37,026 nucleotides of DNA from Candidatus Methanomethylophilaceae archaeon (GTDB lineage: Archaea > Thermoplasmatota > Thermoplasmata > Methanomassiliicoccales > Methanomethylophilaceae), in contig JALNYB010000007.1 of NCBI GenBank assembly GCA_023230065.1, positions 1-37,026 on the forward strand. Reading direction: 5' to 3'. This document shows, piece by piece, positions 1 through 7,380 of the stretch. Below the pieces are notes generated by a model. The model was not told where the DNA came from. It ran no database searches and saw only the letters and a list, made by a program, of their open reading frames with translations. The translations under genes were made by a program, and so were the position numbers. How positions within the stretch are numbered: the first letter of the stretch is position 1; the number at the start of each line of letters is the position of its first letter.

Positions 1-29
1 TTTTGCATAATTATCGATGACGTCTTAGG

Positions 30-39
30 AATATAAAAA
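30..39 (+). promoter_or_regulatory. Candidate TATA box upstream of the first gene
   Basis: The stretch AATATAAAAA is a good archaeal TATA match, but it lies about 85 nt before the ATG at 120, so transcription from it would give a leader of roughly 60 nt. That leader would contain a 20-codon open frame (79-141) overlapping the gene start in another frame. A weaker element around 88-97 sits 27 nt before the ATG and would give a leaderless mRNA. Which one is used cannot be decided here. Confidence 0.35.
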
Positions 40-119
40 CCCGAACAAAGACTAACTAGAAACTGTAGACATACAAAAATGAGTGAAGGATTATCTACTA
101 CTACTTCGATAGTACTCTC

Positions 120-560
120 ATGGCTGAACGCCCTATACTAATAACAATTATTGGTGCACTAACTGCATTAGTTGCAATAATACTAATTATCGCGGGCATC
201 ATTTGCCTTATTGGCTCAACGTTCCATATGAACTTTGTAAACGATATTGCAAAGGCAATCTATGATTCTCTTCAAAAAAAAGATCCTCCGTCGCTTCAAG
301 ACATTACTAACTATATCAGTCTCGGAACCGGAATAATACTAATTATTGTAGGATTCATATATGCTGTGATAGCATTCGGATTCCTAAACGGCTGGAGCAT
401 AGTTTGGTATCTCGGTATCATCATCTACGCCATCAGTGCAATATCCTGCATAGTGATGATATTCACCGCCGGAGCGATGAACATCATCTTGTTGGTCATC
501 TCGTTAGTCATATTGTACTATCTGTTCCGTCCGAGGGTTAAGGAATTCTTCAAAATCTAA
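120..560 (+). CDS. Small membrane protein of unknown function
   Basis: This 146-residue protein is mostly hydrophobic. I see about four membrane segments, near residues 5-33, 66-90, 92-115 and 117-136, with a soluble loop of about 30 residues (roughly 36-65) between the first two. The C-terminus is short and basic (RPRVKEFFKI), which suggests a cytoplasmic tail. No catalytic motif, cysteine pair or known family signature is visible and I do not recognise the family. The gene stands alone, is followed by a hairpin terminator, and points the same way as the next gene about 100 nt downstream. A multi-spanning membrane protein is certain; any role would be a guess. Confidence 0.75.
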   Translation: MAERPILITIIGALTALVAIILIIAGIICLIGSTFHMNFVNDIAKAIYDSLQKKDPPSLQDITNYISLGTGIILIIVGFIYAVIAFGFLNGWSIVWYLGIIIYAISAISCIVMIFTAGAMNIILLVISLVILYYLFRPRVKEFFKI

Positions 561-567
561 ACTCAAA

Positions 568-592
568 TCGCTGTCCGTTCTACAGACAGCGA
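568..592 (+). terminator. Hairpin terminator after the first gene
   Basis: An 8-bp perfect stem (TCGCTGTC pairing with GACAGCGA) encloses a 9-nt loop and is followed by a pyrimidine-rich run (CCTTTCTTTTC). It begins 7 nt after the stop codon of the gene ending at 560. The geometry is that of an intrinsic terminator. Confidence 0.65.
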
Positions 593-664
593 CCTTTCTT
601 TTCTATATTTCTATTTCATATTTCATAGCGAAAGTACAATTACTTCCCCGATTATCCGTCAAAC

Positions 665-1222
665 ATGGCAGACAAAGTCTATGTCGTAGAGACTCTCACA
701 TCCGGACCAGATGGATACCCGTACGATGAGATCATAGACATCGGAATATGTGCAGTAGACCTTGAAAATAAAGATTTCGAGACAGTATACAACAGCATGG
801 TCTATTATGATCCGAAGAATCTTGGCAAAAAGAAATTGGATTATATTTCAGAGAACTTCAATGTCTATGCAGAAGAACTCTATGGCGGAGAACCTGAAAA
901 AAAAGTTGCTGAAGAAGTACTTCGCATAATAAAAGGTAAAACTGTCGCGTGTTACGACATAAGACAGGAATTCGGAAAATATATGATATGCGCCCCTTGG
1001 GACATAACTTATGAAACATCCATCATGCCTGGTATATCTCTGAGAATGCCTATTAGCCTCAGGTGCAAACTACCAGAAGATGAACCGTTCATCATAAGAA
1101 AAGCATACAAACGCTTACTGCCAGACGATCCTGCAAATGTCGGAAGAAACAGACGCGCGATAGACCTCGCAGCTATGGCATCTGCATTAATGATAGAACT
1201 CAGAACAAAAGGAAAATATTGA
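665..1222 (+). CDS. DnaQ-like (DEDD) exonuclease-fold protein, catalytic residues apparently lost
   Basis: The 185-residue protein is soluble. Its N-terminus VYVVETLTSG followed by DEIIDIGICAVD resembles the first beta-hairpin of DEDD exonucleases (usually DxETTG, then DxIxxIGxV), and the C-terminal stretch RRAIDLAAMASAL resembles motif Exo III (HRALDDAxAL). The middle piece VACYDIRQEF could be Exo II (VAHNxxFD). In my hand alignment the metal-binding acids are replaced: Asp to Glu and Glu to Leu in Exo I, Asp to Gln in Exo II, and His-x4-Asp broken in Exo III. If the fold assignment is right, the protein is probably not an active nuclease and may bind nucleic acid or a partner. It stops 2 nt before the stop codon of the convergent gene. 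Fold assignment is tentative; the coding call is firm. Confidence 0.6.
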   Translation: MADKVYVVETLTSGPDGYPYDEIIDIGICAVDLENKDFETVYNSMVYYDPKNLGKKKLDYISENFNVYAEELYGGEPEKKVAEEVLRIIKGKTVACYDIRQEFGKYMICAPWDITYETSIMPGISLRMPISLRCKLPEDEPFIIRKAYKRLLPDDPANVGRNRRAIDLAAMASALMIELRTKGKY

Positions 1223-1224
1223 GT

Positions 1225-1668
1225 TCAAAAAATCCTGAGAACAGATCCCATTATTGCATCAATCAAAACCCCTATCGCTGCAATAACATAGATGAAGCTT
1301 ATCATTATCCATGCAATTGTCATGAAAAATGCTGACCATATTCCATTATGCCAAATGTTGATGAATAGAACAACCGATGTTATGAACAATATCAATCCTA
1401 TTACGAGATACATGTATCCTTTACTGTCCTTAGGATCGCGAATTATCTGATTAAGACCTAATATCCCTACAAATGCAGGGATTATTGCGAGGAATAATGT
1501 AAAATCGTTCTTCTTAGACCTAGTCTGAGATGACTTCGGCTCATCATGAATGATATACTCTTCTTTTTTGGATGCATCTTCACGCGGAATGTTCTTGAAA
1601 CATTTCGGACAGGTAAGACTATTCGTCGGAATTAATACTCCACAGTAAGGACATTTATTTTGATCCAT
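1225..1668 (-). CDS. Zinc-ribbon membrane protein
   Basis: The protein (147 residues from the chosen start) begins with a zinc ribbon, CPYC-x10-CPKC, in residues 5-22. A charged linker to about residue 55 leads to three hydrophobic segments near residues 58-75, 84-104 and 112-140. The ATG at 1668 is chosen because the ribbon starts right after it; an upstream in-frame start at 1701 would overlap the thioesterase gene by 31 nt. This layout (N-terminal ribbon plus a few membrane spans) is common among uncharacterised archaeal and bacterial proteins and gives no specific role. It lies 2 nt downstream of the thioesterase gene on the same strand, so the two are probably co-transcribed. Confidence 0.75.
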   Translation of the reverse strand: MDQNKCPYCGVLIPTNSLTCPKCFKNIPREDASKKEEYIIHDEPKSSQTRSKKNDFTLFLAIIPAFVGILGLNQIIRDPKDSKGYMYLVIGLILFITSVVLFINIWHNGIWSAFFMTIAWIMISFIYVIAAIGVLIDAIMGSVLRIF

Positions 1669-1670
1669 AT

Positions 1671-2102
1671 TCAATCTTTCCTTATTCTGAATGCAGTACA
1701 CGTTGCAGAGACAATAAGCTTTCCCTCGCAGAAAAGTCTTACATCATAGATCGCCAAAGACCTAGACTCGTTGATTAGACAGCATTCTGTCTGTATTATT
1801 GGACCTTTACATGGCCTGTGATATATTATGTTACACGACTGACCCACACCATCACTTTTGATGTTGTCTGCTATTGCAAAGGTATGGTCTATCAATCCGT
1901 ATGAAACAGCCCCGTGAACAACACCATTGCTGTTAAGATCCTCAGGAAGAATTTTCTTTTTCATCTTAACACAATCCTTTGTGATACTGACGAGTTCTAA
2001 TCCTGCAGTTCTAGCATATGGTGCATTACACATGACAAGGATACGATCTAATTTATCATGATACTCTGAACAAACAAGACCTTTCAGTGTTTCTATATCC
2101 AT
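1671..2102 (-). CDS. PaaI-like hotdog-fold acyl-CoA thioesterase
   Basis: The 143-residue length fits a single hotdog (4HBT) domain. The diagnostic stretch is NGVVHGAVSYGLIDHTFAIA, near residues 58-77, matching the family pattern in which HGG/HGA caps the central helix and an Asp follows. PaaI-like enzymes hydrolyse acyl- or aroyl-CoA thioesters in the cytoplasm; the substrate here is unknown. The region after it (IIYHRPCKGPIIQTECCLI) fits the antiparallel strands. A TATA box (2121-2130) lies about 25 nt before the ATG and there is no ribosome site, so the mRNA is probably leaderless. The zinc-ribbon membrane protein follows in the same operon. Confidence 0.8.
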   Translation of the reverse strand: MDIETLKGLVCSEYHDKLDRILVMCNAPYARTAGLELVSITKDCVKMKKKILPEDLNSNGVVHGAVSYGLIDHTFAIADNIKSDGVGQSCNIIYHRPCKGPIIQTECCLINESRSLAIYDVRLFCEGKLIVSATCTAFRIRKD

Positions 2103-2120
2103 ATCAGTGTATTATTAGAC

Positions 2121-2130
2121 TTGTATATAA
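2121..2130 (-). promoter_or_regulatory. TATA box of the thioesterase gene
   Basis: On the minus strand this reads TTATATACAA and is centred about 25 nt before the ATG at 2102, so transcription should start at or next to the start codon (leaderless). The remaining gap DNA (2131-2219) lies downstream of echF and shows no further clear element. Confidence 0.5.
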
Positions 2131-2219
2131 TTCGAATTATTCACAAAACAAGTACTACAAAGTGAATATTCTGTATTGATAATGCAAGAACAAGGGTATT
2201 GTAAATTATCCAATAATAT

Positions 2220-2579
2220 TTACTCTTCTTTCTTTACCTTCTCTGGAATATTCACTGTATCTATTACTTTCTTGACATTCGGTGATGTGTACTCGTTTTT
2301 CATCACAAGACATTGCTTAGGACAAGATTCAACACAACTCCTACATTGAACACATGACATCCTATCTATAGTCCATGTACGGGCGGCTTTATCCACGGTC
2401 AACGCGTCTGCCGGACACTTCTTAGAACATATCCCACACAGTATACATTGTTCTGGATCGATCTCCACATGTCCTCTCGTATTATCCTGCCACTTTCTAG
2501 GAACTGTTGGATATAATCTGGTAGACGGTCTCTTGAAAGCACTGGATAGCACAATCCCACCTATCTTGAATGACCCCAT
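2220..2579 (-). CDS. echF: Ech hydrogenase subunit F, 2x[4Fe-4S] ferredoxin-type
   Basis: The 119-residue protein carries two tandem [4Fe-4S] motifs: CILCGICSKKCP (Cys 45, 48, 51, 55) and CVQCRSCVESCP (Cys 76, 79, 82, 86). This is the subunit of group 4 [NiFe] hydrogenases and complex I (NuoI-like) that carries electrons between ferredoxin and the catalytic module on the cytoplasmic face of the membrane. The start at 2579 is chosen because GGAGAG lies just upstream and because the longer frame from 2606 would run into echE. It is the last gene of echABCDEF, only 2 nt after echE, in the gene order known from Methanosarcina Ech. Confidence 0.92.
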   Translation of the reverse strand: MGSFKIGGIVLSSAFKRPSTRLYPTVPRKWQDNTRGHVEIDPEQCILCGICSKKCPADALTVDKAARTWTIDRMSCVQCRSCVESCPKQCLVMKNEYTSPNVKKVIDTVNIPEKVKKEE

Positions 2580-2581
2580 GT

Positions 2582-3664
2582 TTATCTCTCCGTACAACTG
2601 ATACATGGATCGATCGTCATTACCATCATAGTCACATCATTCAGATAACATCCCTGAAGGACCTTAACCAGTATCGGTATATTCGCATTCGTAGGTGTTC
2701 TAACACGAGCCCTGTCAAGATACTTTGTACCATTACCTTTGACATAATAGAATGCCTCTCCTCTGGGCTGTTCTATCCTGGCAATGAAATCCCCCATCGG
2801 GGGCATCCCCTTAACTGGGATGTTCACAGGACCTTCCGGTATGTTCTCTACATCTTTAATTATGATATCTATAGATTGGAATATCTCCCTGACCCTCACC
2901 TTACATCTGGCATAACAGTCACCATCAGTTTCAAGTATCGGCTTGAATCCTAGTTCTTTGTATTTTCCCAAATCCAAACATCTAGCGTCATTGTTCACTC
3001 CTGAACCTCTTGCTGTGGGACCGATAGCACCGAGCTTCATGATATCCTCTTTAGATAATTTTCCTACACCGCACATCCTATTTTTAACTGAGGTATCATC
3101 GAGGAAAACATTGGTTACCACCAATAATTCTTTCCTCATATTCTCCAATATTATGACTATCTCTGCGAGAGACTCCTTAGGAATATCTTTGAACTGGCCT
3201 CCAATCTTAGTAAAAGATAAAATGACCCTGCCTCCTGTCGATTTTTCGAATATATCAAGTATAGACTCGCGTAACCGCCAACAATGCATGAAAAGACTCT
3301 CGAATCCCATAGCATCCGCCAAAAGACCCAACCATAGAAGATGACTATGTATCCTTGAGAGCTCATGGAAAATCGTACGCAGATGTTCTGCCCTCTCCGG
3401 AACCTCGATATCCATCAATCCTTCCACAGCGGCGGCATATCCCCAGCTGTGTCCAAAACTGCAGATACCACACACTCTCTCCATTACATAGCACATGATC
3501 TGATAGTCATTTTGTTCTACGAGCTTCTCCAGACCTCTATGAACATAACCTATAGATGGCACGGCCCTTATCACTTTTTCATCTTCAAGTTCAAGGTCCA
3601 AATGTATCGGTTCCGGTAATGCTGGATGCTGCGGACCAAATGGTACAATTGTTCTCTTGCCCAT
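2582..3664 (-). CDS. echE: Ech hydrogenase large (catalytic) subunit E
   Basis: This is the [NiFe]-binding large subunit. Both cysteine pairs that hold the Ni-Fe centre are present: CGIC near residues 65-68 (in ERVCGICSFGHS) and CISC at the extreme C-terminus (DPCISCTER). That separates it from complex I NuoD and Fpo proteins, which lack them, and supports a real hydrogenase. About 360 residues is the usual EchE length, and the protein ends right after the C-terminal motif, so no maturation tail is seen. Two ATG codons stand side by side (3667 and 3664). The second is preferred because GGAGGTG lies 5 nt before it, the same spacing as at echC. It overlaps the echD stop codon (TGATG). Confidence 0.95.
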   Translation of the reverse strand: MGKRTIVPFGPQHPALPEPIHLDLELEDEKVIRAVPSIGYVHRGLEKLVEQNDYQIMCYVMERVCGICSFGHSWGYAAAVEGLMDIEVPERAEHLRTIFHELSRIHSHLLWLGLLADAMGFESLFMHCWRLRESILDIFEKSTGGRVILSFTKIGGQFKDIPKESLAEIVIILENMRKELLVVTNVFLDDTSVKNRMCGVGKLSKEDIMKLGAIGPTARGSGVNNDARCLDLGKYKELGFKPILETDGDCYARCKVRVREIFQSIDIIIKDVENIPEGPVNIPVKGMPPMGDFIARIEQPRGEAFYYVKGNGTKYLDRARVRTPTNANIPILVKVLQGCYLNDVTMMVMTIDPCISCTER

Positions 3665-4035
3665 CATTGCACCTCCTTTTTAGCTTCTGTCTTCCATGGT
3701 GTTTTGGACGAGAGTTTGAAGAAATTACCCTTGTAATCCAAAACGAGATCTGTAAACTCTATACCAAAAAGATCGTGCACCTCATTCTCAAAAATAAAAG
3801 CAGACCAGAAAAAACCTGTTATACTGGAGACCCTCATTTCACTCGGTACATTTACTCTGTAATTTATCATTTTAAAATCCTTATCGAAAGAATACAGCAT
3901 TTCTGTCTTTCCATCCTTAGAAGTTGCACATATTTGCACTGCCCTGTATCCACCCTCCGCAAGCTCCTTGGCTTTCACTAGAAGATCTGAATAAGATATC
4001 TCTGTTATCTCCTGCACCTCATGTGATCTTGTCAT
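3664..4035 (-). CDS. echD: Ech hydrogenase subunit D (NuoC-like)
   Basis: The 123-residue protein matches the short NuoC/30-kDa-like subunit of Ech, which sits between the small and large subunits in the cytoplasmic arm. The stretch ENEVHDLFGIEFTDL near residues 85-100 is the NuoC signature (E-x-HDLFG). The ATG at 4035 is chosen because it overlaps the echC stop (ATGA) and has GGGAGG about 9 nt upstream; the open frame continues further upstream but only inside echC. It carries no cofactor of its own in this family. Confidence 0.9.
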   Translation of the reverse strand: MTRSHEVQEITEISYSDLLVKAKELAEGGYRAVQICATSKDGKTEMLYSFDKDFKMINYRVNVPSEMRVSSITGFFWSAFIFENEVHDLFGIEFTDLVLDYKGNFFKLSSKTPWKTEAKKEVQ

Positions 4036-4478
4036 TGAACCTTTCCTCCCTTGTTGTGAAGAGCCTTGCTCTTTTCTTCGAGTATTCTCAACGCCTTTAC
4101 TACCCCGTCTATTATCGCTTCGGGTCTGGCGGCACATCCTGGAACATATATGTCTACAGGTATCACTTTATCAACGCCGCCCAGAATATTGTAACATTTC
4201 TTGAATACTCCACCACTGGTTGCACATATTCCAATGGCCACAACCACTTTAGGCTCTGGCATTTGTTCATATATTTGCTTTACAACATCACGATTCTGTT
4301 CATTGATCGAACCTGTGATCAACAATATATCCGCATGTTTAGGATTGCCCGTATTAACGATGCCGAATCTTTCAAGGTCGTACATAGGAGTGAGACAGGC
4401 CAATACCTCGATATCGCATCCGTTGCAACTTGAACCGTCATAATGAATTATCCATGGCGATTTTGTAGAATATGACAT
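4032..4478 (-). CDS. echC: Ech hydrogenase small subunit C (NuoB-like)
   Basis: This 148-residue subunit holds the proximal [4Fe-4S] cluster next to the Ni-Fe site. All four expected cysteines are visible: CNGC (Cys 18 and 21), GICATSGG (Cys 85) and VPGCAARPE (Cys 115). It is short compared with soluble hydrogenase small subunits, as expected for group 4 enzymes. The start is supported by a very strong ribosome site, AAGGAGGTG, 5 nt before ATG. It follows echB by 12 nt, a gap that is essentially just the ribosome site. Confidence 0.95.
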   Translation of the reverse strand: MSYSTKSPWIIHYDGSSCNGCDIEVLACLTPMYDLERFGIVNTGNPKHADILLITGSINEQNRDVVKQIYEQMPEPKVVVAIGICATSGGVFKKCYNILGGVDKVIPVDIYVPGCAARPEAIIDGVVKALRILEEKSKALHNKGGKVQ

Positions 4479-4490
4479 ATTTACACCTCC

Positions 4491-5360
4491 TTAAAACACC
4501 CATATCAATAGCGCCACATTGATCAATCCAAACAGTATGGACACTACCCAAGAACTCTTTAGTGCCACCTGCCATTTCATTCTTGCAAAACTATTATCTA
4601 TAAATGTCTCCAAGAAGAATGAGACTGCTGCGACGACAACACCAATTACATATCCCCACCACGTTCCATTACAGAAGAACAAGAATACAATACCAAGAAG
4701 CATTATATTCTCATACCAGTGAGCTATCTCCACATACGCGAGAGTTCTACCCGAGAATTCCGTTGTGACACCTTTTACTATATCTTGATGGGCATGATGC
4801 GACATGCTGAGATCAAATGGCGATTTCCTGAATTTGATTGTCAATATGAACAGGAATCCAACGAATATACCAACCATGGTGACGATCGGCATCTTGTCAC
4901 CATTCAAGATGTCCGAAACATTGAAGCTTCCAACTGCCAAATAGAATCCGATCATTGTAAGCAGTACCATCGGCTCGTAGGCCATCATCTGATAGAGCTC
5001 CCTTTCGGCACCCACCTGCGAATATGGAGAATTGGATGAATACGCGGCTAACACAAGGAATACATTCGCCAGTGTCAACGTGAATACTACAAGTAAAAGA
5101 TCTCCTCCTGCAAAAAATATGCACCCTGTTATCACTATGAATAACAAGAAACAAAATACATAGAAATCCTGCACCTTGTTAACTGTGACCTGATCCTTCT
5201 CCATCAGTTTTCTTACATCATAATACGGTTGAACCACTGGAGGACCCACTCTGCGTTGCATTCTGGCACTGACTTTCCTATCCAATCCTGCCAAAACCAA
5301 TCCAAAAATAGGTGCAAGGACAATATAACCTATCATTGATACTAGATATAGTACATTCAC
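4491..5360 (-). CDS. echB: Ech hydrogenase membrane subunit B (NuoH-like)
   Basis: The 289-residue protein has about eight hydrophobic segments and the NuoH-family features: an early loop with GLDRKVSARMQRRVGPP (residues about 25-41) and SPFDLSMSHHAHQD in the middle. NuoH-like subunits anchor the catalytic arm and form part of the path that couples electron transfer to ion pumping. The start is a GTG at 5360 that overlaps the echA stop (GTGA), with GGAGG 9 nt upstream; a nearby ATG is out of frame. It is co-translated with echA by the look of the overlap. Confidence 0.93.
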   Translation of the reverse strand: MNVLYLVSMIGYIVLAPIFGLVLAGLDRKVSARMQRRVGPPVVQPYYDVRKLMEKDQVTVNKVQDFYVFCFLLFIVITGCIFFAGGDLLLVVFTLTLANVFLVLAAYSSNSPYSQVGAERELYQMMAYEPMVLLTMIGFYLAVGSFNVSDILNGDKMPIVTMVGIFVGFLFILTIKFRKSPFDLSMSHHAHQDIVKGVTTEFSGRTLAYVEIAHWYENIMLLGIVFLFFCNGTWWGYVIGVVVAAVSFFLETFIDNSFARMKWQVALKSSWVVSILFGLINVALLIWVF

Positions 5361-7270
5361 GATGTCACGCCTCCAAGTATCAATACAAAAGCAACAATGA
5401 TTATAGCCGTTGTTAGAACAAGACCTATCTTGTTTATCCTATCCTCACCAAACCAATCCTCCATGTACCAATTCCTCATCGACACGTTAACGCTCATTCC
5501 CATTGAACCAGAATATGATTGATTATCACCATTGTTCACACCGCACATGTAATTATTCCTGACCTTCTTCTTAGTCTTGTTGAAAAATGGAATCGGAACC
5601 ACAACAAGAAGTGCCAACATTCCCAATAATACACAAACGTATGCTATTCCGAACGTCGCAAATATTGGATTGACTGGTTGTCCGAAAACTGATAACAGAT
5701 ATGGTGACAATATTTCAGATGAAATAAACGGGAAAGAGAAGCAGATCGCAATAACCAATGTGGCCAATAATCCCAATACAACCCACTCTTCCTTATGAAC
5801 AGACTCTTCGACATCTTTACTGTTTGCTACCACAGCAACCATCTTTCCGAGCCATTTACCCCAATAGAATATGGTGACAGCACTACCAAAACATATGCAC
5901 GTGATAAGAACAAGATTCTCAGAATTCACAAATGAGATCATAGCAGCCCACTTAGATATCAGCATACCGAAAGGTGCCAAGAACATGCCCGATATACCTA
6001 TGATCATTAAAGCGGACAGCTTAGGCATCCTTGAGAACAACCCATCCATATCCTCTATGTCTCTACTGCCTATATGATGTTCGGCGGTACCAACACATAG
6101 GAACAACATAGACTTTGTGACAGCATGAAAGATCAAGATCATCATTCCTGCCCAAAGAGCCTCATATGTGCCTACTGCTCCACATGCCGCAATCAATCCG
6201 AGATTTGCTATAGTAGAATAAGCCAGTACTCTTTTTGCATTGCTTTGGGATATTGCAGCCATAGATGCAAGTAAGAATGTTAACCCTCCAATGCACATTA
6301 CCATATAGCCAACGACATTATTACCATACATCGGCGACAGTTTCAAAATGAGGAATACTCCTGCTTTTACCATTGTAGATGAATGTAGCAATGCAGACGT
6401 CGGAGTAGGAGCTACCATCGCACCAAGAAGCCAACTGTGGAAAGGCATCAATGCTGCCTTTGTTATTCCTGCAATTGAAAACAGTCCGACGGCCAACATC
6501 ACATACATTGCATTGGAATCCATTCTCAAAAGAACGTCGAATTCCATAACGTCGTACTGTGTACCCAACACGATTATGGCCAATATTAATGCTATACCTC
6601 CCACCAGATTCAATATTATCTGCTTGAAAGAATTTTTCACTGCTTCTTCTGTCTTTGTAAAACCGATAAGGGCAAACGAACATAGTGTTGTTACCTCCCA
6701 AAAGAAGAAGAACCACATCAAATTGTTGGATGTCACTATACCGAACATAGCAGAAAGGAATATGAACATCAGGAAAAAGAACCAGGGCCTCCTGTCCTTC
6801 TCACTTACATGGTGTTCTTGAAAATCACGCATATATCCGAGAGAATATATACATATCAAACTTCCGATCACACCTATTATAAGTATCATTATTATTGAAA
6901 ATTGATCAATATATAGATTATTCAATACGTTTATCTCGTGTGCATATGTGATCTCAAACCACACCAAAAAAACTGCTTGAACTAAAGAGAGAATCGACGC
7001 AAGGTATTTTTTATATTTCATTCCTAAGTATATGACTGCTGCACACAGAATAAGTTCTACGGCCAACATAAACCAATCAAGCATCTCACTTTCAAAATTG
7101 AAATATGTTGTACCATCTTTCAAAAATTCTAATGCTACATACACTGAAGCGGCCATTATTACAATGGCCCCAGAAATTACAATTACTCCTCTTAACTTAT
7201 CATTCTTGACCAGCAGTAACAAAACAGCCATCAATGCTGGAAACAACAACAAAAAGAAAACGGAGTACAT
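5357..7270 (-). CDS. echA: Ech hydrogenase membrane subunit A (NuoL/MrpA-like)
   Basis: The 637-residue protein is a large antiporter-like subunit with about 15 or more membrane segments. Family marks include SLICIYSLGYMRD near residue 137, FFFFWEVTTLCSFALIGF near residue 187, and GITKAALMPFHSWLLGAM near 268, where the Lys and His are the conserved channel residues. It is proposed to carry H+ or Na+ translocation while ferredoxin is oxidised with H2 release, or the reverse. It is the first gene of the operon; a TATA box (7291-7305) lies about 28 nt before the ATG and there is no ribosome site, so its mRNA is probably leaderless while the downstream genes use ribosome sites. Confidence 0.93.
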   Translation of the reverse strand: MYSVFFLLLFPALMAVLLLLVKNDKLRGVIVISGAIVIMAASVYVALEFLKDGTTYFNFESEMLDWFMLAVELILCAAVIYLGMKYKKYLASILSLVQAVFLVWFEITYAHEINVLNNLYIDQFSIIMILIIGVIGSLICIYSLGYMRDFQEHHVSEKDRRPWFFFLMFIFLSAMFGIVTSNNLMWFFFFWEVTTLCSFALIGFTKTEEAVKNSFKQIILNLVGGIALILAIIVLGTQYDVMEFDVLLRMDSNAMYVMLAVGLFSIAGITKAALMPFHSWLLGAMVAPTPTSALLHSSTMVKAGVFLILKLSPMYGNNVVGYMVMCIGGLTFLLASMAAISQSNAKRVLAYSTIANLGLIAACGAVGTYEALWAGMMILIFHAVTKSMLFLCVGTAEHHIGSRDIEDMDGLFSRMPKLSALMIIGISGMFLAPFGMLISKWAAMISFVNSENLVLITCICFGSAVTIFYWGKWLGKMVAVVANSKDVEESVHKEEWVVLGLLATLVIAICFSFPFISSEILSPYLLSVFGQPVNPIFATFGIAYVCVLLGMLALLVVVPIPFFNKTKKKVRNNYMCGVNNGDNQSYSGSMGMSVNVSMRNWYMEDWFGEDRINKIGLVLTTAIIIVAFVLILGGVTS

Positions 7271-7290
7271 GATCAGACATTCAATTTGCA

Positions 7291-7305
7291 GATATAAAAT
7301 ATAAT
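7291..7305 (-). promoter_or_regulatory. TATA box of the ech operon
   Basis: On the minus strand the sequence reads ATTATATTTTATATC, centred about 28 nt before the echA ATG at 7270. It is the promoter for the six-gene ech operon, and its position predicts a leaderless start. Confidence 0.6.
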
Positions 7306-7348
7306 CGCGTTTTAGATTATTTGATTATCTTATTCACGAAATATAAGC

Positions 7349-7358
7349 GATAATATAC
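7349..7358 (+). promoter_or_regulatory. TATA box of xseA
   Basis: GATAATATAC is centred about 27 nt before the xseA ATG at 7381, and no ribosome site precedes that ATG. It shares the 110-nt divergent intergenic region with the ech promoter but is separate from it. Confidence 0.45.
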
Positions 7359-7380
7359 ACCAAATGCTTATACCGTTCTG

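Noticed and set aside
79..141. A 20-codon open frame overlapping the start of the first gene
   Set aside because: No ribosome site and no conservation evidence; it matters only if the distant TATA at 30-39 is used.
2570..4443. Several open frames of 80-170 codons on the plus strand opposite the ech genes
   Set aside because: They are antisense shadows of well-conserved hydrogenase genes, have no family motifs, and lack promoters or ribosome sites.
2582..7270. Reading the ech cluster as an Fpo or complex I (Nuo) fragment
   Set aside because: The large subunit keeps both CxxC pairs that bind Ni-Fe, and the six-gene order is that of Ech.
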